Source of the DNA: DASYSL01 sp036003365 | GTDB taxonomy: Bacteria > Eisenbacteria > RBG-16-71-46 > DASYSL01 | DNA length: 41,672 bases | Direction: 5' to 3' | Assembly: GCA_036003365.1 (NCBI GenBank) | Contig: DASYSL010000174.1 | Span: 1 to 41,672 of the forward strand | Part shown: in pieces, positions 7,338-14,929 of the stretch | Layout: the number at the start of each line of letters is the position of its first letter | Position numbering within the stretch: position 1 is the first letter of the stretch | The notes under the pieces: generated by a model | The model's input: the letters and a program-made list of their open reading frames with translations, nothing else | What the model was told of the DNA's origin: nothing | The model's database searches: none | Position numbers and translations under genes: made by a program

Positions 7338-7813
7338 GCCTTTTCGTGGCGCGGGAGCAGGTCGAGCGCATCGCCGCCGAGGGCCGCGCGGCGTACCCCT
7401 CCGAGTGCTGCGGGTTTCTGCTCGGCGTGTGGAGCGAGGACGCCAAGCACGTGCGCGACGTGCGCCCGGTGGAGAACGCGCGCACCGATTCGCCGCACAA
7501 TCGTTATCTCATCCCGCCCGAGACGTTCCTGCACGTCGAGAAGGAAGCGCGCGAGCGCGGACTCGAGGTGGTGGGCTTCTATCATTCGCATCCCGATGTG
7601 GAAGCGCGCCCGTCGGCGTTCGACCGCGATCACGCATGGTCCGGCTACAGCTACGTCATCGTGAGCGTGCGCGGCGGTACGGCGCGCGAGACGCGCTCGT
7701 GGGAGCTGCGCCCGGACCGCTCGACGTTCGATGAGGAAGGACTGTTCCTGGCCGAAGAAGGCAATTCGCCGCTTCGGACCGGGTCCGATTCGCTGCCGCG
7801 CGCATCGGAATAG
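7334..7813 (+). CDS. mec: JAMM/MPN+ metallopeptidase, Mec-like (releases cysteine from the sulfur carrier)
   Basis: The 159-residue protein has the complete JAMM zinc site: the Glu in PSECCGFLLG and HSHP-x7-S-x2-D (FYHSHPDVEARPSAFDRDH). Known: in M. tuberculosis, Mec(+) is a zinc peptidase that cuts newly made cysteine off the C-terminus of CysO. Relatives also trim residues after the Gly-Gly of sulfur carriers. Its GTG start overlaps the cysM stop (GTGA), and the carrier fusion follows 25 nt later. Inference: it releases cysteine and may also cut the fusion behind its Gly-Gly. The C-terminal 35 residues are acidic and probably disordered. Confidence 0.85.
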   Translation: MSLFVAREQVERIAAEGRAAYPSECCGFLLGVWSEDAKHVRDVRPVENARTDSPHNRYLIPPETFLHVEKEARERGLEVVGFYHSHPDVEARPSAFDRDHAWSGYSYVIVSVRGGTARETRSWELRPDRSTFDEEGLFLAEEGNSPLRTGSDSLPRASE

Positions 7814-7838
7814 GAAATTTCCTGGGGGGAGAAGTCTC

Positions 7839-9308
7839 ATGGCCATTCGTATCCTGATTCCCACGCCGCTGCGTCCCTTCACCGGCCACAAGAGCGCGGT
7901 CGAGGTCGAGGGGGCGACGGTGGGCGAAGCGCTCGCCTCGCTCGCCGAGCGCCATCCCGATCTGCGCCGACAGCTCTATGCCGAAGATGGCCGGCTGCGC
8001 AGCTTCGTCGGCGTGTTCAAGAACGAGGACGACGTGCGCCACCTGCAGCGCGAGTCGACGCCGGTGACCGATCGTGACGTGCTCACGATCGTGCCGTCCG
8101 TGGCCGGAGGCTCGGTGGACGCGGAAACGGCGCGCGAGGCGGCCAAGCGCGGCGGCAAGGGCGAGCTGCCGCTGTCGCACGAGGAGATCCGGCGCTACAG
8201 CCGGCATTTGATCCTTCCCGAGGTTGGGCTCGAAGGCCAGGTGAAGCTCAAGAACGCGCGCGTTCTCTTGGTGGGCGCCGGCGGCCTCGGCTCGCCGCTC
8301 GCACTCTACTTGGCCGCCGCCGGCGTGGGCACGCTGGGGCTCGTCGACTTCGACGTGGTCGACGAATCGAACCTGCAGCGCCAGGTGTTGCACGGCACGT
8401 CGCAGATCGGACGCGCCAAGCTCGCCAGCGCGCGCGACCGCATCGCGGACATCAATCCGAACGTGCGCGTCGAGACGCACGAGACGCGGCTCACCTCCGA
8501 GAACGCGCTCGAGCTCGTGCGCCATTACGACCTCGTGGCCGACGGCACCGACAATTTCCCCACGCGTTATCTGGTGAACGACGCCTGCGTGCTGGCGGGC
8601 AAGCCCAACGTGTACGGCTCGATCTTCCGCTTCGAGGGCCAGGCTTCGGTGTTCGCGCATGCCGACGGGCCGTGCTATCGCTGCCTGTACCCGGAGCCGC
8701 CGCCGCCGGGGCTCGTGCCGTCTTGCGCCGAAGGCGGCGTGCTCGGCGTGCTGCCCGGCGTGATCGGCCTCATCCAGGCGACCGAGGCGATCAAGCTGAT
8801 CTTGGGAAAGGGCGAGCCCTTGATCGGGCGCTTGCTTCTCTACGATGCGCTCGACATGCGCTTCCGCGAGCTGCGCCTGAAGAAAGATCCGGCGTGCCCG
8901 GTGTGCGGCGAGAACCCCACCGTGCGCGAGCTGATCGACTACGAGGCCTTCTGCGGCATCGGGCCGGAGACGCATGAGGAGGCCGCCGGCGTGCCCGAGA
9001 TCACGGCGCGCGATCTGGCCGAGCGCGTCGCGCGCGGTGACGACCTCGTGGTGGTCGACGTGCGCGAGCCGCAGGAGTACGCCTTCGCGCGGCTGCCGTT
9101 TACGCGTCTTATTCCATTGGGCGATCTGCCGGGGCGCCTCTCCGAGCTCGACAGCGCGCGCGATCTCGTCGTGCACTGCCGCACCGGCATTCGCTCCGCG
9201 AAGGCCGTCGAGATGCTGCAGCGCGCCGGCTTCCGCAAGGTGTGGAATCTCAAGGGCGGCATCGACGCCTGGTCGCGCGAGGTGGACCCCAGCGTGCCGC
9301 GGTATTAG
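7839..9308 (+). CDS. Fused sulfur carrier (CysO/MoaD-like) + E1-like adenylyltransferase (MoeB/ThiF) + rhodanese
   Basis: A 489-residue, three-module protein. Residues 1-91 are a ubiquitin-like sulfur carrier ending TIVPSVAGG, the tail type of CysO. Here the Gly90-Gly91 is internal. Residues about 115-365 are an E1-like enzyme: nucleotide loop GAGGLGSP (146-153), ESNLQRQV, DGTDNF, and two CxxC zinc pairs (CYRC, CPVC), plus PSCAEGGVLG. Residues about 385-489 are a rhodanese with active Cys447 in HCRTGIRS. Known: E1 enzymes adenylate the carrier's terminal glycine and a sulfur donor makes the thiocarboxylate. Inference: sulfur carrier, activation and sulfur delivery for cysteine synthesis are joined in one chain. 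A ribosome site (GGGGGAGA) precedes ATG 7839. A Ser follows the Gly-Gly, so cleavage seems needed to free it. Confidence 0.92.
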   Translation: MAIRILIPTPLRPFTGHKSAVEVEGATVGEALASLAERHPDLRRQLYAEDGRLRSFVGVFKNEDDVRHLQRESTPVTDRDVLTIVPSVAGGSVDAETAREAAKRGGKGELPLSHEEIRRYSRHLILPEVGLEGQVKLKNARVLLVGAGGLGSPLALYLAAAGVGTLGLVDFDVVDESNLQRQVLHGTSQIGRAKLASARDRIADINPNVRVETHETRLTSENALELVRHYDLVADGTDNFPTRYLVNDACVLAGKPNVYGSIFRFEGQASVFAHADGPCYRCLYPEPPPPGLVPSCAEGGVLGVLPGVIGLIQATEAIKLILGKGEPLIGRLLLYDALDMRFRELRLKKDPACPVCGENPTVRELIDYEAFCGIGPETHEEAAGVPEITARDLAERVARGDDLVVVDVREPQEYAFARLPFTRLIPLGDLPGRLSELDSARDLVVHCRTGIRSAKAVEMLQRAGFRKVWNLKGGIDAWSREVDPSVPRY

Positions 9309-9335
9309 GCGGAGGCGCGTTCGCCCCAGAAGGCA

Positions 9336-9353
9336 ACGCACGTCAACGTGCGT
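9336..9353 (+). terminator. Hairpin after the carrier-E1-rhodanese gene
   Basis: A perfect 8-bp inverted repeat (ACGCACGT / ACGTGCGT) with a 2-nt gap, 27 nt past the stop codon. It has no T tract, so it may be only an mRNA-end structure. Confidence 0.35.
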
Positions 9354-9412
9354 CGAGCGTCGTTAAGGGCCACTCAGCGCTCTCGATCCACTCGCATGCC
9401 TTCGCAGCACAA

Positions 9413-9538
9413 AAGTGGGCTCTTTCCCCCGTCGACCCACTTACAGGCCGCGTGGCCACCAAGTGGGTCCAATCCGAAAAGGACCCACTTCGTCGTTTCA
9501 AAACGGACGAATGGGTCCTTGGCGAGTTGGGCCCACTT
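9413..9538. repeat. Array of alternating palindromic repeats (AAGTGGGTCC units)
   Basis: Six copies of AAGTGGG(T/C)C or close variants alternate in orientation at 9413, 9434, 9461, 9481, 9510 and 9529, spaced about 20-27 nt. The central pair (9461-9470 and 9481-9490) is a perfect 10-bp inverted repeat with a 10-nt loop. The array fills the gap between two convergent genes and carries no convincing coding frame. Confidence 0.7.
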
Positions 9539-9583
9539 TTTCCACCGGCTCCACAAACCGCTCCGAGACGGCTCTTTGGATCA

Positions 9584-9802
9584 TCAAGCGGCTTCGATGT
9601 CGACGAACTCTCCCTCGGAAGTCGGGGGCGGGATTGGAAGGCCTGCTCTCTTCAATTCTTGAAGGTGGAGAGAGATCGCTTCCCGAATGAGGTCGAGCGC
9701 CTCCTGGCGCGTTTCGCCTACGGCCACACATCCCGGAACGTCGGGCACGTGGGCACCCCAGCTCGTCTCGCCGCGTTCGACGATGACCATGTATCGCGTC
9801 AT
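9584..9802 (-). CDS. hicB: HicB-family antitoxin
   Basis: The 72-residue protein is a short HicB: MTRYMVIVERGETSWGAHVPDVPGC carries the partial RNase-H-like fold signature (two strands, PDVPGC turn) and a helix EALDLIREAISLHLQELK follows. It has no C-terminal DNA-binding domain of the long HicB type. Its ATG overlaps the TGA of hicA by 4 nt (ATGA). Known: HicB binds and inhibits HicA and often represses the operon. A longer frame upstream in the same phase runs through hicA and is not real. Confidence 0.88.
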   Translation of the reverse strand: MTRYMVIVERGETSWGAHVPDVPGCVAVGETRQEALDLIREAISLHLQELKRAGLPIPPPTSEGEFVDIEAA

Positions 9803-10002
9803 TGATCCTCCCGCTGCTTCAAGAGTCCCGCTTGTTTGAAAATCGACTTCAGGGTGCCACGTGGGATATCGAGGCTTGGCCTTCCGGCTACCGTGACGAT
9901 CCCTGGTTTGTTCGGATGCTTGAACTGTCGGTGACTTCCCCTTGTCCGGATCCACTGCCAACCGTCGCGCTCCAGCAAGCGAATCAATTCGCCCACCTTC
10001 AC
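9799..10002 (-). CDS. hicA: HicA-family mRNA interferase toxin
   Basis: The 67-residue protein has the double-stranded-RNA-binding-like HicA fold signature: VGELIRLLERDGWQWIRTRGSHRQFKHP with the catalytic His in GSHRQF, then VTVAGRPSLDIPRGTLKSIFKQAGL. Known: HicA toxins cut mRNA and arrest growth until HicB neutralises them. GTG 10002 follows GGAGACAGG and is the natural start. The toxin gene comes first, as in many hicAB pairs. A TAGGCT lies upstream at 10062-10057, but I could not find a matching -35 box. Confidence 0.9.
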   Translation of the reverse strand: MKVGELIRLLERDGWQWIRTRGSHRQFKHPNKPGIVTVAGRPSLDIPRGTLKSIFKQAGLLKQREDQ

Positions 10003-10073
10003 CCTGTCTCCGGTTTCCCGGGGCGTCTACGAATCGATGTAGGGGGCGGCTGGAAAAGCCTAGCAGACTCTCT

Positions 10074-10724
10074 TTACTTCGCGGAGAACTCCGGCGTCCG
10101 GCGCGTGGCGGTCTCGTCGCCGAAGCCGCTCAGAGCGGTGAGCACGGAGAAGAAGGAGCGGGGGAGCTGCGCCAAAGAGCCCGACGGGAACGGGCCCGGC
10201 CTCGCGTGGCCGTTGTGGCTCAGGAAGTCTTCGATTTCGTGCAGGCCTTCGGGCGTGAGCGGCCGCAAGGAAGCGGTCACCACCAAATAATAGCGATGCC
10301 CGGGCGTGAGCTTGTCGCGCGGCAGCAAGGGGACGTGCAAAGGCTCCGATAGAGAGTCGGCCACGTCGTCGAGCGAGCCCAGGTGCTGTGCTTCCTCCGT
10401 GCCGCGCCCGACGTCGAAATCCTCGCCCCAGGCGTCGTAGCGGATTCGATACAAGAGCGAGCGGCTCTCCACCAGCTGGTCGAACCAGCCGGCGCGATCG
10501 CGCCACACGTCCACGGTGACCAGCAATGAGGCCGGCAAGGCCCGATCCAGCGCCTCGCGCGCGCGCTCGCTGAAGAGGCCGCCGAGGCGCACTTCGGCCG
10601 ACACGAGGTCGCCCATCTCCACCGTGCGCGCGTCGCGCACCTCGATGGTCGTCGAGCGCGGCTCTCCCAGACTTTCGGGCGCCACCGCGGCGAGGAGGGT
10701 GACGAGCAGGACGATGGCGATCAA
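10074..10724 (-). CDS. DUF4390-family exported protein
   Basis: The 216-residue protein starts with a hydrophobic signal (IAIVLLVTLLAAVAPESLG) and continues as a soluble strand-rich domain: VRDARTVEMGDLVSAEVRLGGLF, ALDRALPASLLVTVDVWRDRAG, LLYRIRYDAWGEDF, PLLPRDKLTPGHRYYLVV. This matches the DUF4390 pattern. The start is a TTG that overlaps the TGA of the preceding gene, so coupling is likely. Known: in some betaproteobacteria a DUF4390 gene is next to an NtrY/NtrX-like pair. The same company is seen here, but the function of the family is unknown to me. Confidence 0.7.
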   Translation of the reverse strand: MIAIVLLVTLLAAVAPESLGEPRSTTIEVRDARTVEMGDLVSAEVRLGGLFSERAREALDRALPASLLVTVDVWRDRAGWFDQLVESRSLLYRIRYDAWGEDFDVGRGTEEAQHLGSLDDVADSLSEPLHVPLLPRDKLTPGHRYYLVVTASLRPLTPEGLHEIEDFLSHNGHARPGPFPSGSLAQLPRSFFSVLTALSGFGDETATRRTPEFSAK

Positions 10725-11974
10725 AACGGGCTCGCGAGTCGGAGCGTCCACACCATGCCGGCGTGCGAGTCGTGCATGTCGTGGGCGGCGAAGAGCTGGA
10801 TCCGGTTGTCCGAGACCGCGAGCCCGAGGCCGCCATCCCACAGAATGGGCTGATGCGCCAGGTCGTAGCTCGGCCCGTCCCACGCCTGGCCGAAATCGGA
10901 GAACGCCAGGAGCCACACATTGCTCTTGATGCTCGTGCGCTGGCGGCCGCGCCACACCTGGACGCCATATTCGGCGTTGGCCAGGAACACGTGGTCACCG
11001 CGCCGCGTCTTGTAGGGATGCGCGCGCAGCGTGCTGATGCCGCCGACCGCGAACTCCTCGCGCGTCGACAAGGTGCCCGCGCCCGTGGTGCCGGCCCACA
11101 CGCGCGCCTTGAGCCGCATGGCGGGCGCCAAGGGCAGATAGCCGCGCAGCTCGGCGTCGTAGCGCGTGAACGTGAAATCGCTCTTGAGATTGGGCCCCGT
11201 GGTCCACACGCCGGCGCGCATCCATCCGCCCCGCCGCGGCGCCGCCGGATCGTCGCGGCGGTCCCACACGATGTCGCCACGCACCGAGCGGTCGTCGCCT
11301 TCGACCACGGCGGGATTGGCTCGCCACTCGGCGTCGCGCCGGAACACCGAGCGGCTGCCCGGCGCGGTGTTGGGAATCGAGACGATCTCGAGCGCGTCGT
11401 AGGCCACCTTCACCTCGACCGCCTTCCACGGGTAACCCTCGGCGTAGAAGATGTGGCCCGAGGTCTCGTACCAATCCTTGTAGTCGTAATGGAAGAAGAA
11501 CGCCGACAGCAGGTTCTCCATCGTGCCCACGCGCCAGTCGTCCTCGGTGTCGGTGAAGCGCCGCGACTCGACGCCGAGCAGGAGACGACGCCCGGGAAGC
11601 ACCGGCTGCGCGACCTCCATCTCATAGAGGCCCCGGTGATCGCGGTTGAACGTGTAGGCGAGGCGGGTGAAGAAGCGCGGGTACCAGCCCTCGACCGGCT
11701 CGTACGCCATCTGGGCGCCGATCGCCCACTGGTCGACGCGGTTGTAGTGCACGTACGGCGAGTAGCGCACCGCGTTATTGACCGGCGGCGGCTCATGGTT
11801 CGTGTTCGTGTCGGTGAATTCCTGGAAGCCGAACGCCGTGTCGGAGTCGGCCGTCTCCGTCTGCCAGGTCGAGTCCGATGTCGAAACCGATGTCGCATCC
11901 TGTGCGCCCGCCGTGGCCGGCGCGAGCAGGCACAGCACGAGCGTGACCCAAAGCGGCGCTTTGGTCCCGGTCAC
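10721..11974 (-). CDS. Outer-membrane barrel protein, Omp85/surface-antigen (BamA/TamA C-terminal)-like
   Basis: The 417-residue protein has a signal peptide (cut after TAGA), a short linker and a long strand-rich region ending in SPF, with a terminal Phe as in many barrels. Features of the Omp85 barrel are present: DRRDDPAAPRRGGWMRAGV resembles the D-x-R-[DN]-x-P-x-x-G-x-x-x-x strand, and FAVGGISTLRAHPYKT resembles the conserved G-G-x-x-x-L-R-G-Y/F motif. No POTRA domains are visible, so this is a barrel-only form. The start is GTG 11974, preceded by GAGGAGG and overlapping the regulator stop (GTGA). It lies in an operon with a two-component pair and a DUF4390 protein. What it transports or inserts is unknown. 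Confidence 0.7.
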   Translation of the reverse strand: MTGTKAPLWVTLVLCLLAPATAGAQDATSVSTSDSTWQTETADSDTAFGFQEFTDTNTNHEPPPVNNAVRYSPYVHYNRVDQWAIGAQMAYEPVEGWYPRFFTRLAYTFNRDHRGLYEMEVAQPVLPGRRLLLGVESRRFTDTEDDWRVGTMENLLSAFFFHYDYKDWYETSGHIFYAEGYPWKAVEVKVAYDALEIVSIPNTAPGSRSVFRRDAEWRANPAVVEGDDRSVRGDIVWDRRDDPAAPRRGGWMRAGVWTTGPNLKSDFTFTRYDAELRGYLPLAPAMRLKARVWAGTTGAGTLSTREEFAVGGISTLRAHPYKTRRGDHVFLANAEYGVQVWRGRQRTSIKSNVWLLAFSDFGQAWDGPSYDLAHQPILWDGGLGLAVSDNRIQLFAAHDMHDSHAGMVWTLRLASPF

Positions 11975-13371
11975 TCCGCCTCCTCTTCGTGGCGTCCGAT
12001 TCCGTACTTGCGCATCTTGCGGTGCAGGTTCGTGCGATCGAGTCCCAGCTTGGTGGCGGCTTGCGTCACGTTCCACTTGGCCGCTTCCAGCTCGCGGCGG
12101 ATGGCGTGGGCCTCGAAGCGATCCATTTCTTCGCGCAGGCCGCCCGGGCCGGCCTCGCTCCCCGCGGGCCGCGCGTCTTCACCTTCGTTCTCGGCCGGCT
12201 CGAGCCAGCCTTCCAGGTCGGCCGCCTCGATGCGATCGCCCTCCACGAGCACCGCCGCGCGCTCCATCATGTTGCGCAGCTCACGCACGTTGCCCGGCCA
12301 GGCGTAGGCGCGCAAGAGCGCGAGCGCGTCGGGCGCGAGCTCCTTGGCGGGCAGGCCCTCGCGCTCGGCGGTGCGGGCGAGGAAGTGACGCGCCAGAAGC
12401 GGCACGTCGTCGGCACGCTCGGCGAGCGTGGGCACGTGGATGGGCACGACGTTCAAGCGGAAGTACAGATCCTCGCGGAAGCGTCCCTCGCGCACCTCGA
12501 TCGGCAGATCGCGGTTGGTGGCGGCGACCAGGCGCACGTCGACGGTGAGCGGGCGCTGCCCGCCCACGCGCTCGATCTCGCCGGTTTCGATGGCGCGCAG
12601 AAGCTTCGCCTGCGCGTCGGCGCCGAGATCGCCGATCTCGTCCAGGAAGAGCGAGCCGTGATCGGCCAGCTCGAACTTTCCCTTCTTCGATTGCAGGGCG
12701 CCGGTGAACGAGCCCTTCTCGTGCCCGAACAGCTCGCTCTCGACCAGGTCCCTGGGAATGGCGGCGCAGTTGAGCTTGACGAACGCCTGGTCGCCGCGGC
12801 GCGAGCGCACATGGATGAAGCGCGCGATGAGATCCTTGCCGGTGCCGTTCTCGCCGGTGAGCAGCACCTTGGCCGACGAGGGCGCCACGCGCGCCGCCGT
12901 CTCGAGCACTTTGCGCAGCGCCGGACTCTCGCCCACGATGGCGTCGGGCCCGACGCCGAGCTCGAGCTCCTGCACCTGCTGGCGCAGCTCGACCGCCTCG
13001 GCGGCGCGGTCCAGCGCCGCCAGGAGCTGGTCGTTCGAGCTCTTCTTCTCGACGTAGGCGAAGGCGTTTCTCGCCTTGGCTTCGAATCCCACCTGGCCCG
13101 AGCCCTCCGCCGTCCACATGATGGCGCGGATCGAGGGCGCGATCTTGCCCAGCTCCTCGAGCACCTCGAGCCCGCTCTTGCCGGGCAGGTTCAAGTCGAG
13201 CACGGCGAGGTCCACGCCCTCGCTTTGCACCTTCTCGATCGCCTTCTCGCCCGAAGGCACGGCGAGCACGGCATAGCCGCGATCCTCCAGCAGGCCGGCC
13301 AGCATGCGGCGATGGTCCTCTCGGTCCTCGACCACCAGCACGCGAATGCGCTCTTTCCCCTTCGGTGGCAT
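11971..13371 (-). CDS. NtrC-family sigma-54-dependent response regulator
   Basis: The 466-residue protein has a receiver domain (residues about 9-125, phospho-acceptor Asp59 in LAVLDLNLPG, Lys in VEKKSS), a sigma-54 AAA+ domain (about 145-375) with Walker A GENGTGKD, sigma-54-contacting loop GSFTGA (the usual first variant of GAFTGA), Walker B SLFLDEIGDL and the R-finger region, and a Fis-type helix-turn-helix at the end (WNVTQAATKLGLDRTNLHRK). GAGGAG precedes the ATG. It follows its kinase by 12 nt. Known: such proteins remodel sigma-54 polymerase after phosphorylation. Target genes are not identifiable from the window. Confidence 0.95.
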   Translation of the reverse strand: MPPKGKERIRVLVVEDREDHRRMLAGLLEDRGYAVLAVPSGEKAIEKVQSEGVDLAVLDLNLPGKSGLEVLEELGKIAPSIRAIMWTAEGSGQVGFEAKARNAFAYVEKKSSNDQLLAALDRAAEAVELRQQVQELELGVGPDAIVGESPALRKVLETAARVAPSSAKVLLTGENGTGKDLIARFIHVRSRRGDQAFVKLNCAAIPRDLVESELFGHEKGSFTGALQSKKGKFELADHGSLFLDEIGDLGADAQAKLLRAIETGEIERVGGQRPLTVDVRLVAATNRDLPIEVREGRFREDLYFRLNVVPIHVPTLAERADDVPLLARHFLARTAEREGLPAKELAPDALALLRAYAWPGNVRELRNMMERAAVLVEGDRIEAADLEGWLEPAENEGEDARPAGSEAGPGGLREEMDRFEAHAIRRELEAAKWNVTQAATKLGLDRTNLHRKMRKYGIGRHEEEAE

Positions 13372-13383
13372 GCAAGCTCCTCG

Positions 13384-14922
13384 CTAGGCGGCGGGCGCGA
13401 TCTCGCCCGCCCGCGGAAAGAGAAGTCGAATGAGAGTTCCGGAGGGACTGGATTCGATCTCCAGCTGTCCGCCGTGATGCTCGACGATGGAGCGCGTGAG
13501 GAAAAGCCCGAGGCCGCTGCCGCCTTCCTTGGTGGTGAATCCCGGCAGGAAAAGGCGCTCGCGGATGGCGTCGGGAATGCCGGGACCCTTGTCGCGCACT
13601 TCCACGGCCACACAGCCGCGCTCCTGAGCCGTGCGGATCTCGAGCGCTCCCTGGCCGCCCTGCGCCTCGATGCCGTTCTTCACCAGATTGGTGAGCGCGC
13701 GACGCAGCGAGCGCTCGTCGCCCAGCACCGGCGGCAGGTCGCGCTCGAGCTTCTGCTGGACCGCGACCGGACTTCCGGAATAGAGCGCGGCGACGCTCGC
13801 CACGAGAGCGTTCCAATCGACCGGCTGGCGCAACGGCGGCTCGGCCATGCGGCCCAGGAGAGAGAAGTTCTCGGCCATGTCGTCGAGCACCTCGAACTCC
13901 TGCTTCATCGCCGCCACCACCTCGCGCGCCACGCGGCGGTCCTCCTCGGGCAGGCGGTCGAAGCGGCGCTCGAGCCGGGTCACGGCGAGGCCGAGCGTCG
14001 ACAAGGGATTGCGAATCTCGTGGGCGACTTGGCGAGCCACCTGCGCCGAGCCGGCCACGCGCTCGGCGCGCATGAGCTCGCGCTGCTTGCCGCGCAGCTC
14101 GCTGGTCAGGTTGTTGAGCTGTTTCGCGAGCTCGACGACTTCCCGGGTGGCGTGGGGTGCCGGCTTCACGCGCCCGATGGCGCCGGGATCCATCCCTTTG
14201 ATCTCCTCCGCCAGCGAGGTCACCGGCCCCGCCAGGCGCCCGGACAGAAACCACGCCGCGGCCATCGACAGGCCGGTCACCGCGATCAGCAGGCAGGCCA
14301 TGAGGACGAGCAGATAGGTGCGGAACACACGCGCATACACCGACAGCGCGCGATAGGTGCCGAGGCCCAGCTGCAGTTCCGACAGCCGGCCGAAGAAATC
14401 GGGCGCCAGAAGGTAACCGATGGCGACGCGCCGGCCGTCCTTCAGCTCTTCGATGCGCGCGAAGGCGCCGGTGGTCGACTGCAATGCGCCCTTGCCCGGG
14501 TGCCAGCGGTCGATCTCCTCGTCGATCACCACCGGCTTGTCGCGATTCTTGGTGGAGTAGACGGCCGACTCGAGATGGTAGTCGCCGGTCGAGTCGGGCA
14601 CGTAGACCTGCACGAAGGCGAGGTCGAGGTCGTCGAGGAAGCGGGTGACGAACAAGCGCTCGGGGGCGTCGGTGTCGAAGTTGGGCGCGCGATCCTTCCA
14701 GCGCTCGACCAAGGGGCCCGAGGCCAGCTCGAGGTCGCGCTCCATGCGGTGCAGCGACTGCTTGGCCACGGTCACCGAGCTGGCCAGCGCCTCTTCCATG
14801 CCGGCGCCTTCCCACAGCTGGTTGATCTGGATGACCTGGCGCAGCGCGATCACCGACACCACCGCACCCGGCACGAGCGCCAGGACGAGCAGCGCGACCG
14901 TGAGCTGCTTGCCGAGGCTCAC
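13384..14922 (-). CDS. NtrY-like membrane sensor histidine kinase
   Basis: The 512-residue kinase has a membrane segment at about residues 8-28, a periplasmic sensor region of about 190 residues, a second membrane segment (about 222-245), a HAMP linker, HisKA with phospho-acceptor His301 in VAHEIRNPLSTLGLA, and an HATPase domain with the N box (NLVKNGIEAQGG), G1 DKGPGIP and G2 GGSGLGLFL. It starts at GTG 14922, 7 nt after the rlmN stop, so it is in one operon with rlmN upstream and its response regulator downstream. The periplasmic part shows no family I recognise, so the signal is unknown. Confidence 0.93.
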   Translation of the reverse strand: MSLGKQLTVALLVLALVPGAVVSVIALRQVIQINQLWEGAGMEEALASSVTVAKQSLHRMERDLELASGPLVERWKDRAPNFDTDAPERLFVTRFLDDLDLAFVQVYVPDSTGDYHLESAVYSTKNRDKPVVIDEEIDRWHPGKGALQSTTGAFARIEELKDGRRVAIGYLLAPDFFGRLSELQLGLGTYRALSVYARVFRTYLLVLMACLLIAVTGLSMAAAWFLSGRLAGPVTSLAEEIKGMDPGAIGRVKPAPHATREVVELAKQLNNLTSELRGKQRELMRAERVAGSAQVARQVAHEIRNPLSTLGLAVTRLERRFDRLPEEDRRVAREVVAAMKQEFEVLDDMAENFSLLGRMAEPPLRQPVDWNALVASVAALYSGSPVAVQQKLERDLPPVLGDERSLRRALTNLVKNGIEAQGGQGALEIRTAQERGCVAVEVRDKGPGIPDAIRERLFLPGFTTKEGGSGLGLFLTRSIVEHHGGQLEIESSPSGTLIRLLFPRAGEIAPAA

Positions 14923-14929
14923 GGATTCC

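Noticed and set aside
9374..9556. 60-codon minus-strand frame with repeated KWV/KDP words
   Set aside because: It is a by-product of the palindromic repeat array. There is no ribosome site.
12281..14815. 844-codon minus-strand frame across the kinase and regulator
   Set aside because: Arg/Ala/Gly-rich shadow frame of high-GC coding DNA; the kinase and regulator frames are clearly the real ones.
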